From Archangium lipolyticum (GTDB lineage Bacteria > Myxococcota > Myxococcia > Myxococcales > Myxococcaceae): a DNA stretch of 64,000 nt. The stretch spans positions 310,001-374,000 of the forward strand of contig NZ_JANKBZ010000006.1 in the NCBI RefSeq assembly GCF_024623785.1. Direction: 5' to 3'. Positions 57,048 to 64,000 of the stretch are shown piece by piece. The notes beneath the pieces were generated by a model that saw only the letters and a list, made by a program, of their open reading frames with translations, did not search any database and was not told the DNA's origin. Numbering within the stretch: the stretch's first letter is position 1; each line of letters begins with the position of its first letter. The position numbers and the translations under genes were made by a program.

Positions 57048-58369
57048 GGGCCTAACTGCACCCGGGACGCCTCCGAAGACAACGCGGCGGATTGTCGCAG
57101 CCCCCCCGCCGGCCACGACAGCCTCACCGTCGTCCCCTCGCCGGGTGTGGAGCCCATCACCAGCCGCCCTCCCAGCTGGTCCAGCACCGCGCGCGTGAGG
57201 AAGAGCCCCAGTCCCATGCCCTCCCCCGGCGCCTTGGTGGTGAAGAAGGGCTCGCCCGCCCTCGCGAGCACCTCCGCCGACATGCCCTGGCCCGAGTCAT
57301 CCACCGTGAGCCGCCAGCCCTCCACCTCCCGCGACAGCGAGAGCCGCACCTCGGCTCCCGGCGCCGAGGCCTGGAGGGCGTTCTTCACCACGCCCCGGAT
57401 GGCCCGGGCGAAGGCGTGCGCGGGGACGAGCTCCCGCTCCTCGCGCGCCCGGGCGTCCACCTCGACACGCACGCGCTCGCGGCCCGGCAGCCCCTCCAGC
57501 GCCTCCTCCACCAGCGCCGCGGGCGCCAGCGCCACCATGGACTCGCCCCGGCTCGCCCCGGCGTCCGTGGCCATCTGCGTGAGGATGTCCCGGCAGCGCG
57601 CCACCTGCTGGCGGATGAGCTGCACGTCCTCGAGCGAGGAGGCCGCCGCCCCGGTGCGCGTCAGGTGGCGCTCCAGCTCCCGGGCCACCACCGCGATGGT
57701 GGACAGCGGCGTGGACAGCTCGTGCGCGGCGCCCGCGGCGAGCGTGGCCAGCGCCGTCAGCTTCTCGTGGCGCGCCGAGTCCGCCCGGGCCGCCACCAGT
57801 TCCGCCTCACGCGCGGCCAGCGCCCGCGTCACCCGCTGGACGAAATAGACGATGAAGCCCGCCGCCAGCGCGAAGGCCACCCACATGCCCTCCAGGTGCA
57901 TCCGCACGTCGTGGATGTGGTGGTGCGCCGCCGCCGACTCGCCCCCTCCCCGGGGGAACCAGAGGTGGTTCACGAAGAGCACGCCGAAGCAGGAGATGGC
58001 CAGCCCCGTCAGTGCCCACGTCCACCCCGCGCGCAGCACCACCGCCGACAGCGCGATGTGCACCAGGTACAGCGCGCTGAAGGGGTTGAAGGGGCCACCG
58101 CTCAGGTCCAACAGCACCGTGAGCAGCACCACGTCCAGCGCCATCACCGCCCACGGCAGCCACTGGCGGATGGGGCGCTCGCGCCGGGCCCACAGCCCCA
58201 GGGCCACGTTGCTGGCCACCGCCACGGCGATGGTGGCGAACAGCGGCCCCAGCCGCTGCGGCATGCCCAGCCCGAAGTGCACCCCGAGGATGAGCGCCAC
58301 CTGCCCGACGATGGCGCCCCAGCGCAGGCGCAGCAGCCACGAGAGGTTGATGGCGAGCGCGTCGCGCAC
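57044..58369 (-). CDS. RegB/PrrB-type redox sensor histidine kinase
   Basis: 441 residues from GTG 58369, sharing one base with the upstream stop. Six N-terminal membrane helices with the quinone-binding motif GGPFNPF (91-97), phospho-His 216 in AAGAAHELSTPLS, and Cys259 in QQVARCRDIL, placed like the redox-active Cys of RegB. HATPase with VVKNALQAS and DSGQGMSAE. It should sense the quinone-pool or redox state and phosphorylate the RegA-like partner. The tight coupling with M50 protease and zinc-ribbon genes is unusual. Confidence 0.92.
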   Translation of the reverse strand: MRDALAINLSWLLRLRWGAIVGQVALILGVHFGLGMPQRLGPLFATIAVAVASNVALGLWARRERPIRQWLPWAVMALDVVLLTVLLDLSGGPFNPFSALYLVHIALSAVVLRAGWTWALTGLAISCFGVLFVNHLWFPRGGGESAAAHHHIHDVRMHLEGMWVAFALAAGFIVYFVQRVTRALAAREAELVAARADSARHEKLTALATLAAGAAHELSTPLSTIAVVARELERHLTRTGAAASSLEDVQLIRQQVARCRDILTQMATDAGASRGESMVALAPAALVEEALEGLPGRERVRVEVDARAREERELVPAHAFARAIRGVVKNALQASAPGAEVRLSLSREVEGWRLTVDDSGQGMSAEVLARAGEPFFTTKAPGEGMGLGLFLTRAVLDQLGGRLVMGSTPGEGTTVRLSWPAGGLRQSAALSSEASRVQLGP

Positions 58370-59484
58370 TACGGCCCGCCCGCCAGCATGCGGCGGGTCT
58401 GGTAGATGATGAGCACGGCCGCCATCACCAGGATGAAGAACAGCAGTCCCAGCGCGGCCGTCTTCACCTTCGCGCGCTTGTCCGGCGGCGACGAGGGCAT
58501 GAGGGTCGAGCTGGCCGTGGCCAGGCGGAGCACCTCCTCGCGCCCGCGCTTCGCCATGGCATCGTCCGGATTGCGGGCCAGCCGGATGCGGTAGAGCCGG
58601 CCCAGCCCGGCGAGCTCACCCTTCTCCGAGGCCAGCGCCAGAATCTTGTCGTGCGCGCCCTTGCTCTCCCACAGCTCCTGCACTCCCAGCCACGTGGAGG
58701 CGACGGCCGGCGAGGGACGAAACTCGTCGGTCCGGAAGCGCGCGTACTCGAGCCCGCAGAAGGGGCACACGACCGAGCCATCCTTGCGAGGCCCGATGCA
58801 CTTGGGGCAGTAGCCCGGCGGCGGCATGAAGGGATCGTCCGCCGAGGACTCCGACACCGCGCGCACGGCGATGGACGGCCGCGCCGGTGCCGCCTCCGCC
58901 ACGGTCCTGGACTCCACCGGCTTGGACTCCGCCGGCCTGGGCTCCGCCGCCGGCTTGGACTCCGGCGAGCGCCCGTGCACATCCGTGAGCCGCAGCACCA
59001 CCAGGTTCGAGGCCGCGGCCTCCGACATCGGGAACTTCGGCGCCGGAGTCCTCGCCGGAGGCAGCTCCGACAGCACTTCCTTGGCCACCACGGGCTCGGC
59101 CGCCGCAGCCTTCGCCGCCGCCACGAACTCCAACGCGGAGATCTTCACCTCCGCCACGGGCGCGGGCGCGGAGGACTCCTTCTTGCGGCGATTCTCCCGG
59201 GCCTCCGACTCGATGGCCGCGAGCACGGACGCGGGCACCGCCACACGCCGGGTGGGCTCGTTCTCGATGGGGTCGGGCTCCGCGTCGCCCACGCCCAGCA
59301 TGATGACCGGCGCGTCGATCGTCTTGGGAGGAGCGGCGGGCGCTGGCGCGGGCGCCTCGTCCACGTCCGGCCCGCAGCGCATCTCCACCTTGCAGCGGGA
59401 GCACTTGAGCACGAGCAGACCGAACTCCAACCGGTACGACGCCGGAGGAACGAGCCGCTCGCAAGCCTCACAGAAGTACTTCAC
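58369..59484 (-). CDS. Tail-anchored zinc-ribbon protein
   Basis: 371 residues from GTG 59484 (GGTGATCTG upstream; GTGA overlap with the protease). N-terminal zinc ribbon FCEACERLV...LKCSRCKVEM, long Ala/Pro/Glu-rich linker, second Cys cluster YCPKCIG...VVCPFCGLEYA, helical part, and a C-terminal membrane helix (AALGLLFFILVMAAVLIIY). Likely cytoplasmic face of the membrane. It could be a regulator or substrate of the M50 protease; function unknown. Confidence 0.85.
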   Translation of the reverse strand: MKYFCEACERLVPPASYRLEFGLLVLKCSRCKVEMRCGPDVDEAPAPAPAAPPKTIDAPVIMLGVGDAEPDPIENEPTRRVAVPASVLAAIESEARENRRKKESSAPAPVAEVKISALEFVAAAKAAAAEPVVAKEVLSELPPARTPAPKFPMSEAAASNLVVLRLTDVHGRSPESKPAAEPRPAESKPVESRTVAEAAPARPSIAVRAVSESSADDPFMPPPGYCPKCIGPRKDGSVVCPFCGLEYARFRTDEFRPSPAVASTWLGVQELWESKGAHDKILALASEKGELAGLGRLYRIRLARNPDDAMAKRGREEVLRLATASSTLMPSSPPDKRAKVKTAALGLLFFILVMAAVLIIYQTRRMLAGGP

Positions 59485-60461
59485 CAGATCACCATTCGGA
59501 TGGGCACGGGCATCGCACACCCCGCCAGGGCGAGGAAGCATACCGCGCAGACCAGCTTCCGCCCGAGCCCCAAAGGCTCGGCTGGCTGAATCACCTCCGG
59601 GTGACCGAAGCCCACCAGCCTGGTGGCCACCAGGAGCCAGACACCCCAGGTGACCGTGTAGAAGAGGGTGAGGAAAAGCAGTACCAGCGCCATGGCCTTG
59701 CCCACCCACCGAGCATGCCTGCCCCACAGGGCGAAGGCCAGATGCCCTCCGTCGAACTGGCCGACGGGGATGAGGTTGAGCAGGGTCACCAGCAGACCGA
59801 ACCAGCCGGCGATGACCACCGGGTGGACCATCACGTCCTTGCCCTCGGGCAGCGGCCCCAGCACCAGCCACTGCAGGCCCTTCATCAGCAGGCCGTCACT
59901 GAAGACCCACTGCATGTGCCCGGTGAAGGGCGGCTCGGAGGGCGGGGGCAGGTGGCCCAGCTTCACCTGGACCCACAACAAGAGGTCCTTCCCCAGGCTC
60001 CAGAGCGACTCCTCCCCCGGGAAGGACGAGGACACCGGTGGCGAGTCCACCACCGTCGAGTGGGCGAGCCCCCAGGCGATGATGGGCAGCGCCACCGCCA
60101 GCCCCGCCAGCGGCCCCGCCGCCCCGATGTCCACCAGGGCGTTCTTGTCGGGGATGCGGCCGCGAATGCGGATGACCGCCCCCAGCGTACCCACCCCCAG
60201 GTAGGGCACCGGGATGAAGTACGGCAGCGACGCGTCCACCCCGTGCAGGCGCGCCAGCACGTAGTGGCCCATCTCGTGCGAGCCGAGGATGGCGAGCAGC
60301 GCGGCGCTGAAGGCCAGCGCTCCCGACAGACGCTCGTCCCAGGGGAGCGCCGTGCCGAGGAACGCATGGTCAAAGGTGAACGAAGTCGTCCCGGCGGTCA
60401 GCACGAAGAGCAGCAGGTGCAGCCAGAGACGGTTCGCGGGGCGGACTTGGGCGCTCTCCAT
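59481..60461 (-). CDS. Site-2-type M50 membrane zinc protease
   Basis: 326 residues with several hydrophobic helices. Zinc motif SHEMGHYVLA (62-66) with catalytic Glu, and NLIPVGQFDGGHL (D237) as third ligand. No PDZ domain is seen. Such proteases cut transmembrane anchors of regulators. It is first in the operon protease - zinc ribbon - RegB - RegA, with overlaps of 1-4 bp throughout. Confidence 0.9.
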   Translation of the reverse strand: MESAQVRPANRLWLHLLLFVLTAGTTSFTFDHAFLGTALPWDERLSGALAFSAALLAILGSHEMGHYVLARLHGVDASLPYFIPVPYLGVGTLGAVIRIRGRIPDKNALVDIGAAGPLAGLAVALPIIAWGLAHSTVVDSPPVSSSFPGEESLWSLGKDLLLWVQVKLGHLPPPSEPPFTGHMQWVFSDGLLMKGLQWLVLGPLPEGKDVMVHPVVIAGWFGLLVTLLNLIPVGQFDGGHLAFALWGRHARWVGKAMALVLLFLTLFYTVTWGVWLLVATRLVGFGHPEVIQPAEPLGLGRKLVCAVCFLALAGCAMPVPIRMVIW

Positions 60462-60550
60462 GGGTCTGCTGGGGGTAGCAACGCCCGGCCATCATTTCAA
60501 CGCGGGGCCGCGACCATTGGGCATCTCCCGATATTGGCAGGATCCATTGC

Positions 60551-60578
60551 TTGACTTGAGAGGCGCCTTTGCTACGAC
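60551..60578 (+). promoter_or_regulatory. Candidate sigma-70 promoter for the small lipoprotein
   Basis: TTGACT (60551-60556), 16-bp spacer, TACGAC (60573-60578), 95 bp before ATG 60673, in the 211-bp gap after the divergent protease gene. The -10 is weak. Confidence 0.4.
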
Positions 60579-60672
60579 ACCGTGGCAGCTTGAGGACCCA
60601 TCGACCCGCCAGGGGCCAGGACGGCTGACTGGCAAGGGTACCAAAGGCATTGACTCGAGAGGGGACACACAG

Positions 60673-61023
60673 ATGAAGAAGGCCATTGTTTCGGCGGTTG
60701 TGGCGAGCAGCCTCGTGGCGTGCACCAGCGTGGAGACCGCCGTGGTCTCTGGCAACGAGATCCACGTGCAGGGCGCCGAGCCCATCGCCGTCATCCAGGG
60801 CACCGCGCTCGGCCTGACCGCCATCTTCCACGTCATCGACCTGGTGCAGAGCGACCTGGACACCGTGGTGAACAAGCTCCTGGTGGCCGAGGCCAAGGCC
60901 ATGGGCGGCAACCGGGTGCACCTGCTCACCGCCGGTACCACCCCGCGTCACGGCATCTTCGCCCTGGGCGGTCTCATCATCGGCTTCCCCGTGTCGGGCG
61001 CCGTGGGCGTGGCGGTGAAGTAG
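60673..61023 (+). CDS. Small lipoprotein of unknown function
   Basis: 116 residues, ATG 60673. The lipobox is LVACTS. The mature domain has VVSGNEIHVQG and a C-terminal Gly-rich hydrophobic segment (GGLIIGFPVSGAVGVAVK). A compact alpha-beta region in the middle contains KLLVAEAKAMGGNRVHLL, resembling YajI/DUF4156-type heavy-metal or stress lipoproteins, weakly. A strong terminator follows. Confidence 0.75.
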   Translation: MKKAIVSAVVASSLVACTSVETAVVSGNEIHVQGAEPIAVIQGTALGLTAIFHVIDLVQSDLDTVVNKLLVAEAKAMGGNRVHLLTAGTTPRHGIFALGGLIIGFPVSGAVGVAVK

Positions 61024-61052
61024 TCAGCATCCGCCGTTTGCACGTAGTGTGC

Positions 61053-61090
61053 GAAGGCCTCCCCGGCGACGGGGGGGCCTTCTTCATTTT
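61053..61090 (+). terminator. Rho-independent terminator after the small lipoprotein
   Basis: Stem GAAGGCCTCCCC (61053-61064) with GGGGGGGCCTTC (61071-61082), including one G-T pair, 6-nt loop, then TTCATTTT. Clear signal. Confidence 0.85.
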
Positions 61091-61099
61091 CCGGACTCC

Positions 61100-61867
61100 A
61101 TGCGCGCTCGTCTCCTGCCCCTCGTCCTGCTCGTCCTCGCCGGCTGCCGCCGCCCGGACGGCACGTCCGCCCTGCTCTCCGACGCCAAACAGCGTCTGGG
61201 CGTCCGCGACGGCAAGCTCACCAGCTACGTGCTGGCGGGCACCGCCCAGGAAGGTCCCCAGACGATGGAGTTCTCCTTCGCCTACCGCGCGCCGCAGAAG
61301 ATGATGGGGACGCTGGGCGCGCCCGCCTCGCGCACCTACGCCTGGGATGGAGAGCACTTCTTCGAGCGCGACGACGCGGCCAGACGGTTCTTCCACTACA
61401 AGGACGAGCTGGCCCCGGAGCAGCGCGTGGGCGCGCTCACGCAGATCTTCGCGCCCTTCGCCCCCGAGGGCTTCCGTGCCCCGCTGCTACCGAGCCAGGG
61501 AGTAAGCGCCCAGCGCGTCCCCCACCCTCGCGGCCCCGAAGCCGTGGAGCTGACGGTGAAGCCCGCGGGCAGCGACGTGGAGGTGACGTACGTGCTGCGC
61601 TGGCCCGCCATGGACTTCCTCGGCAAGCGCATCCGCAGTGGTGGTGATACCTCGGAAATCCGGGTGGAGGAGGAGCACTGCGACCAGGCCCTGGCCGTGT
61701 GCGTGCCCAAGCGGCTGACCCAGTGGGCGGGCGCCCAGAAGGTCGCGGAGACCACCCTCACGCGTGTGGAGCTCAACCCCACCCTGCCCTCGGAGACCTT
61801 CGCGCTCACCGCCCCCGAGGGATACGCCGTTCAGACCAAGACGTTCGCGGTGGCGGGCGCACAGTAG
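61100..61867 (+). CDS. LolA/LolB-like lipoprotein of unknown function
   Basis: 255 residues from ATG 61100. The lipobox is LVLAGCRR. The mature protein has an N-terminal helix and beta-rich strands (MEFSFAYRAPQKMMGTLG, TYAWDGEHFFERDD, EVTYVLRWPAMDFLGKRI, VELNPTLPSETFALTAPEG) in the layout of outer-membrane lipoprotein-sorting folds; homology is not certain. There are two cysteines near the C-terminus (HCDQALAVCVPK). It precedes the HAD gene by 68 bp. Confidence 0.7.
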   Translation: MRARLLPLVLLVLAGCRRPDGTSALLSDAKQRLGVRDGKLTSYVLAGTAQEGPQTMEFSFAYRAPQKMMGTLGAPASRTYAWDGEHFFERDDAARRFFHYKDELAPEQRVGALTQIFAPFAPEGFRAPLLPSQGVSAQRVPHPRGPEAVELTVKPAGSDVEVTYVLRWPAMDFLGKRIRSGGDTSEIRVEEEHCDQALAVCVPKRLTQWAGAQKVAETTLTRVELNPTLPSETFALTAPEGYAVQTKTFAVAGAQ

Positions 61868-61935
61868 GAGCGCCGCTGGGGTTGAAGCCCACCAGGGGCG
61901 TTCCCACCTTCCCTACCTGGAAGGAGTGCGACGGA

Positions 61936-62655
61936 ATGGCCCTGGTGCGAAGCGTCATCTTCGATGTGGATGGCACGCTGGTGGACTCGGTGGACGAGCA
62001 TGCCGAGGCATGGAGGCGCGCCTTCCTGGAGTTCGGTCGGGACGTGCCCTTCGCGCACGTGCGCAGTCAGATTGGCAAGGGCTCGGACCAGCTGATGCCC
62101 GTCTTCTTCACCGAGGACGAGCTGGAGAAGTTCGGCCAGGAGCTGAGCGACTACCGCTCCGCGCTCTTCAAGCGGGAGTTCATGCCCAAGCTGCGCCCCT
62201 TCCCCAAGGTGCGAGAGCTGGTCCAGCGGCTGCGCCAGGACGGCCTGCGCATCGCGCTCGCCTCCAGCGCCAAGGGGGACGAGTTGGAGCACTACGTCCA
62301 GCTGTGCGGCCTCGAGGGGCTGACGGACACGGAGACCTCCAAGGCCGACGCGGAGAAGTCCAAGCCGCACCCGGACATCTTCGAGGCGGCGCTGGAGAAG
62401 CTCGGCCGGCCGGAGCCACACAGCGTGGTGGTGATCGGAGACACGCCCTACGACGCGCTGGCCGCGAGCAAGCTGAGCGTGCCCACGGTGGGCGTGCTGT
62501 GCGGCGGCTTCCCCGAGGAGGATCTGCGCACGGCGGGCTGCCGCGCCATCTACAAGGACCCGGCGGACCTGCTGGCCCACTATGAGTCCTCGCGCGACAC
62601 CTGGCCGTGGGCCGCGGACGCGGTGGCCGCCGCCAAGGACGAGGAGTCGCGCTGA
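61936..62655 (+). CDS. HAD-superfamily hydrolase (beta-phosphoglucomutase/phosphatase-like)
   Basis: 239 residues; AAGGAG lies 9 nt before ATG. HAD motifs: I VIFDVDGTLVDS, II ALASSAKGDE, III KPHPDIFEAAL and IV VVIGDTPYDALAA. The cap is helical, subfamily I. A phosphatase acting on a small phosphosugar is likely; the name cannot be fixed. Confidence 0.88.
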   Translation: MALVRSVIFDVDGTLVDSVDEHAEAWRRAFLEFGRDVPFAHVRSQIGKGSDQLMPVFFTEDELEKFGQELSDYRSALFKREFMPKLRPFPKVRELVQRLRQDGLRIALASSAKGDELEHYVQLCGLEGLTDTETSKADAEKSKPHPDIFEAALEKLGRPEPHSVVVIGDTPYDALAASKLSVPTVGVLCGGFPEEDLRTAGCRAIYKDPADLLAHYESSRDTWPWAADAVAAAKDEESR

Positions 62656-62658
62656 CGT

Positions 62659-63264
62659 CTACGCGAAGCCGAGCTCCTGAAGGAGGGGCTCCAGCGCCGC
62701 GCCGAGCCCGTGGCGGTTGCATACGTCACGCAGCTCGGCGAGTTCCAGGTGGTCACGGTTGCGCTCGAGCAGTTCGATGACGTCGTTCGTTGACTTCCTG
62801 CCCCCCGCGTAGAGCTTCAACGCGATGAGGTAGGGCAAACCGACGACTCGCAACGGACTCTCCGGGCTGAGCGGTATGCTGGCCTCACGCAAAGCTTCCC
62901 TCGCCAGCACGGTGCAATCACGAGCCCCCGGCCATGGGTTCTGGAAGTTCACGACCTCTATCGGCTCGAAATCATCGCCCATCACGCGCAGGACACCTCC
63001 GAGCGCATCATCGGCGTCAGGAGCATCGAACCGCGCCTCGAAGCCCTCCCGCAAGAGGGCCTCTTCGACACGGCGGAGCGTGGGGAAGGGATTCGTGTTG
63101 ATCGCCAGATCGAAGTCTTCGGTGTAGCGAGGGTAGAGGTGGACAGCGAGTGCTACCGCACCAATGACCGCGGATGGGACCGCGTGCTGCGCCAGAACCT
63201 CCGCCACCCTCTCGGCCACTTCGATCGTACGTTCCTGACGGTTGCCGGTCCCAGGGTCACTCAC
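62659..63264 (-). CDS. Nucleotidyltransferase-fold protein (AbiEii/DUF6036-like)
   Basis: 201 residues from GTG 63264. The motif AVIGAVALAVHLYPRYTEDF with DFDLAI resembles the minimal nucleotidyltransferase family (GxxxxxxGxxRxTxDxDL); the third acidic position appears as IEVVNF. The C-terminus is helical (DVIELLERNRDHLELAELRD). Its start overlaps the stop of a small gene (GTGA), a layout common in toxin-antitoxin pairs. Toxin or enzyme role is inferred. Confidence 0.75.
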   Translation of the reverse strand: MSDPGTGNRQERTIEVAERVAEVLAQHAVPSAVIGAVALAVHLYPRYTEDFDLAINTNPFPTLRRVEEALLREGFEARFDAPDADDALGGVLRVMGDDFEPIEVVNFQNPWPGARDCTVLAREALREASIPLSPESPLRVVGLPYLIALKLYAGGRKSTNDVIELLERNRDHLELAELRDVCNRHGLGAALEPLLQELGFA

Positions 63265-63485
63265 TTGCGCTCCGCCTCCCCATTCCGTAGGCGTTCGGCC
63301 CCCCCAATGAGGCGCATACGCTCCTTGAGCGAGAGCGCAAGCAACACACGTTGCCGAGGAGTCATCGCGGCGATCCGCTCGAACTCACGCCGCCGCGCGG
63401 TGTCCGCACTCTTGCTCGGCCTTTGGCCGTAGAGGCTTCGGTTTGCTGGAACGTCACTCAAGGAGCAACTCCCTTGCATCGCCAT
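63261..63485 (-). CDS. Small partner protein of the nucleotidyltransferase
   Basis: 74 residues from ATG 63485 (AGGGGAG upstream; GTG 63506 or ATG 63479 also possible). The C-terminal half is helical and basic: REFERIAAMTPRQRVLLAL, KERMRLIGG. Overlap with the next gene and lower local GC suggest an acquired antitoxin-toxin-like pair. No DNA-binding motif is certain. Confidence 0.6.
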   Translation of the reverse strand: MAMQGSCSLSDVPANRSLYGQRPSKSADTARRREFERIAAMTPRQRVLLALSLKERMRLIGGAERLRNGEAERK

Positions 63486-63680
63486 CCGCGCGGCACTCCC
63501 CTGCACGACCCATGCAATGAAGTACGATACCGCGCAATCTAGTGAAGTAGGACATGCGGCGCCAATCGATGTGACAAGCCCTCGCCCTCCTGATGGTCCT
63601 AGCGAAGAACCGAGGGAGCCGACCGGGCGTCCTGGGCCATCCCTGGCCTCCCTGCCCGCCCGTGCGCATCTTCGACGACG

Positions 63681-64000
63681 ATGGCCGTCGACGCTCTTCC
63701 AGATGCCGCACTCACCGCACCGCCCAAGCGTGGCGCCCCCGATGAAGGGCCCGCGCTGCTGATCGTGAACAAGAAGTGCCGCATGGGAAGCGAGGCCTTC
63801 CCGGCCACGCTCGCGGCGCTCGAGTCACGCGGGATTCCCGTCGCCACCTGCTACCGGCTCTCCCGGCCCAAGCGCATGGAGCAGGTGCTGCGCGAGGCCC
63901 TGGACAGCGGTGTGCGGCGCGTCCTCATCGGCGGCGGGGATGGCACGCTGAACCACGCCGTACGCCTGTTGCTCGGACGCAACGTGACGCTGGGCGTGCT
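63681..64000 (+). CDS. Diacylglycerol/lipid kinase-fold protein (3' end outside window)
   Basis: The frame is open from ATG 63681 to the edge, so 106 residues are seen. LLIVNKKCRMGSEAF and VLIGGGDGTLNHAVRLL are the ATP-binding GGGDGTxN signature of DAGK/YegS/sphingosine-kinase-like proteins. It probably phosphorylates a lipid. An upstream ATG within the preceding frame is not apparent; Shine-Dalgarno is weak. Confidence 0.8.
   Translation, partial: MAVDALPDAALTAPPKRGAPDEGPALLIVNKKCRMGSEAFPATLAALESRGIPVATCYRLSRPKRMEQVLREALDSGVRRVLIGGGDGTLNHAVRLLLGRNVTLGV

Overview
The window is uniformly very GC-rich bacterial chromosome. It carries an open-ended Ser/Thr protein kinase, a MYXO-CTERM sorting tail, an MglA-type GTPase, PilT-family ATPases and a compact chemosensory cluster. 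Together these point to a myxobacterium, probably a Cystobacterineae member such as Archangium, Cystobacter or Stigmatella. That assignment rests on gene content and composition, not on a database match. I saw no rRNA, tRNA, CRISPR array or insertion sequence.

Layout. 1-4.4 kb (minus): grpE, dnaK and a GAF-like/Ser-Thr kinase that runs off the left edge. 4.4-9 kb: a histone-H1-like basic protein, then (plus) a DUF4476 secreted protein, an endonuclease/exonuclease/phosphatase-fold lipoprotein, a DUF1206 membrane protein and an EamA transporter. 8.7-13.6 kb (minus): a small membrane protein, an FAD monooxygenase, a dipeptide-epimerase-like enolase-superfamily enzyme and an ABC-2 exporter pair. 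13.7 kb (plus): a single-domain cereblon-type CULT protein. 14.1-21 kb (minus): a three-gene surface-polysaccharide set (deacetylase, DegT-like, FemAB-like), an acetylpolyamine/histone deacetylase-like hydrolase and larC/larB.

21.1-39.9 kb is an alpha-glucan island: a MYXO-CTERM pullulanase, an Ig-repeat lipoprotein, two GH13 amylase lipoproteins, a complete MalK-MalE-MalF-MalG importer whose MalF carries an extra N-terminal sensor-like region, two glucodextranase-C/DOMON-like proteins and a large outer-membrane barrel. The genes suggest surface debranching and hydrolysis, outer-membrane passage, periplasmic capture and ABC import without a SusCD pair.

40-49.1 kb (minus): a small lipoprotein, then MCP-CheW-CheY-CheA-CheC in the order of the Myxococcus dif exopolysaccharide pathway, preceded by thiL. 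Upstream of these lies a GTPase plus PocR-histidine-kinase pair. 49.4-53.1 kb (plus): a GNAT acetyltransferase and two translationally coupled PilT-family ATPases. 53.1-60.5 kb: a DinG-type helicase, an MFS carrier and a four-gene, tightly coupled operon (M50 protease, zinc-ribbon tail-anchored protein, RegB-like kinase, RegA-like regulator). 60.7-64 kb: two lipoproteins, a HAD hydrolase, a nucleotidyltransferase/small-protein pair resembling a toxin-antitoxin module, and the start of a diacylglycerol-kinase-fold protein cut by the right edge.

A palindromic REP-like element (CCCTCACCCC plus a CTCTCCC/GGGAGAG hairpin) occurs at least four times between genes. Start codons were chosen by Shine-Dalgarno position, overlap with neighbours and protein family, and many are GTG. 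Functions are inferred from motifs read by eye; no similarity search was run.
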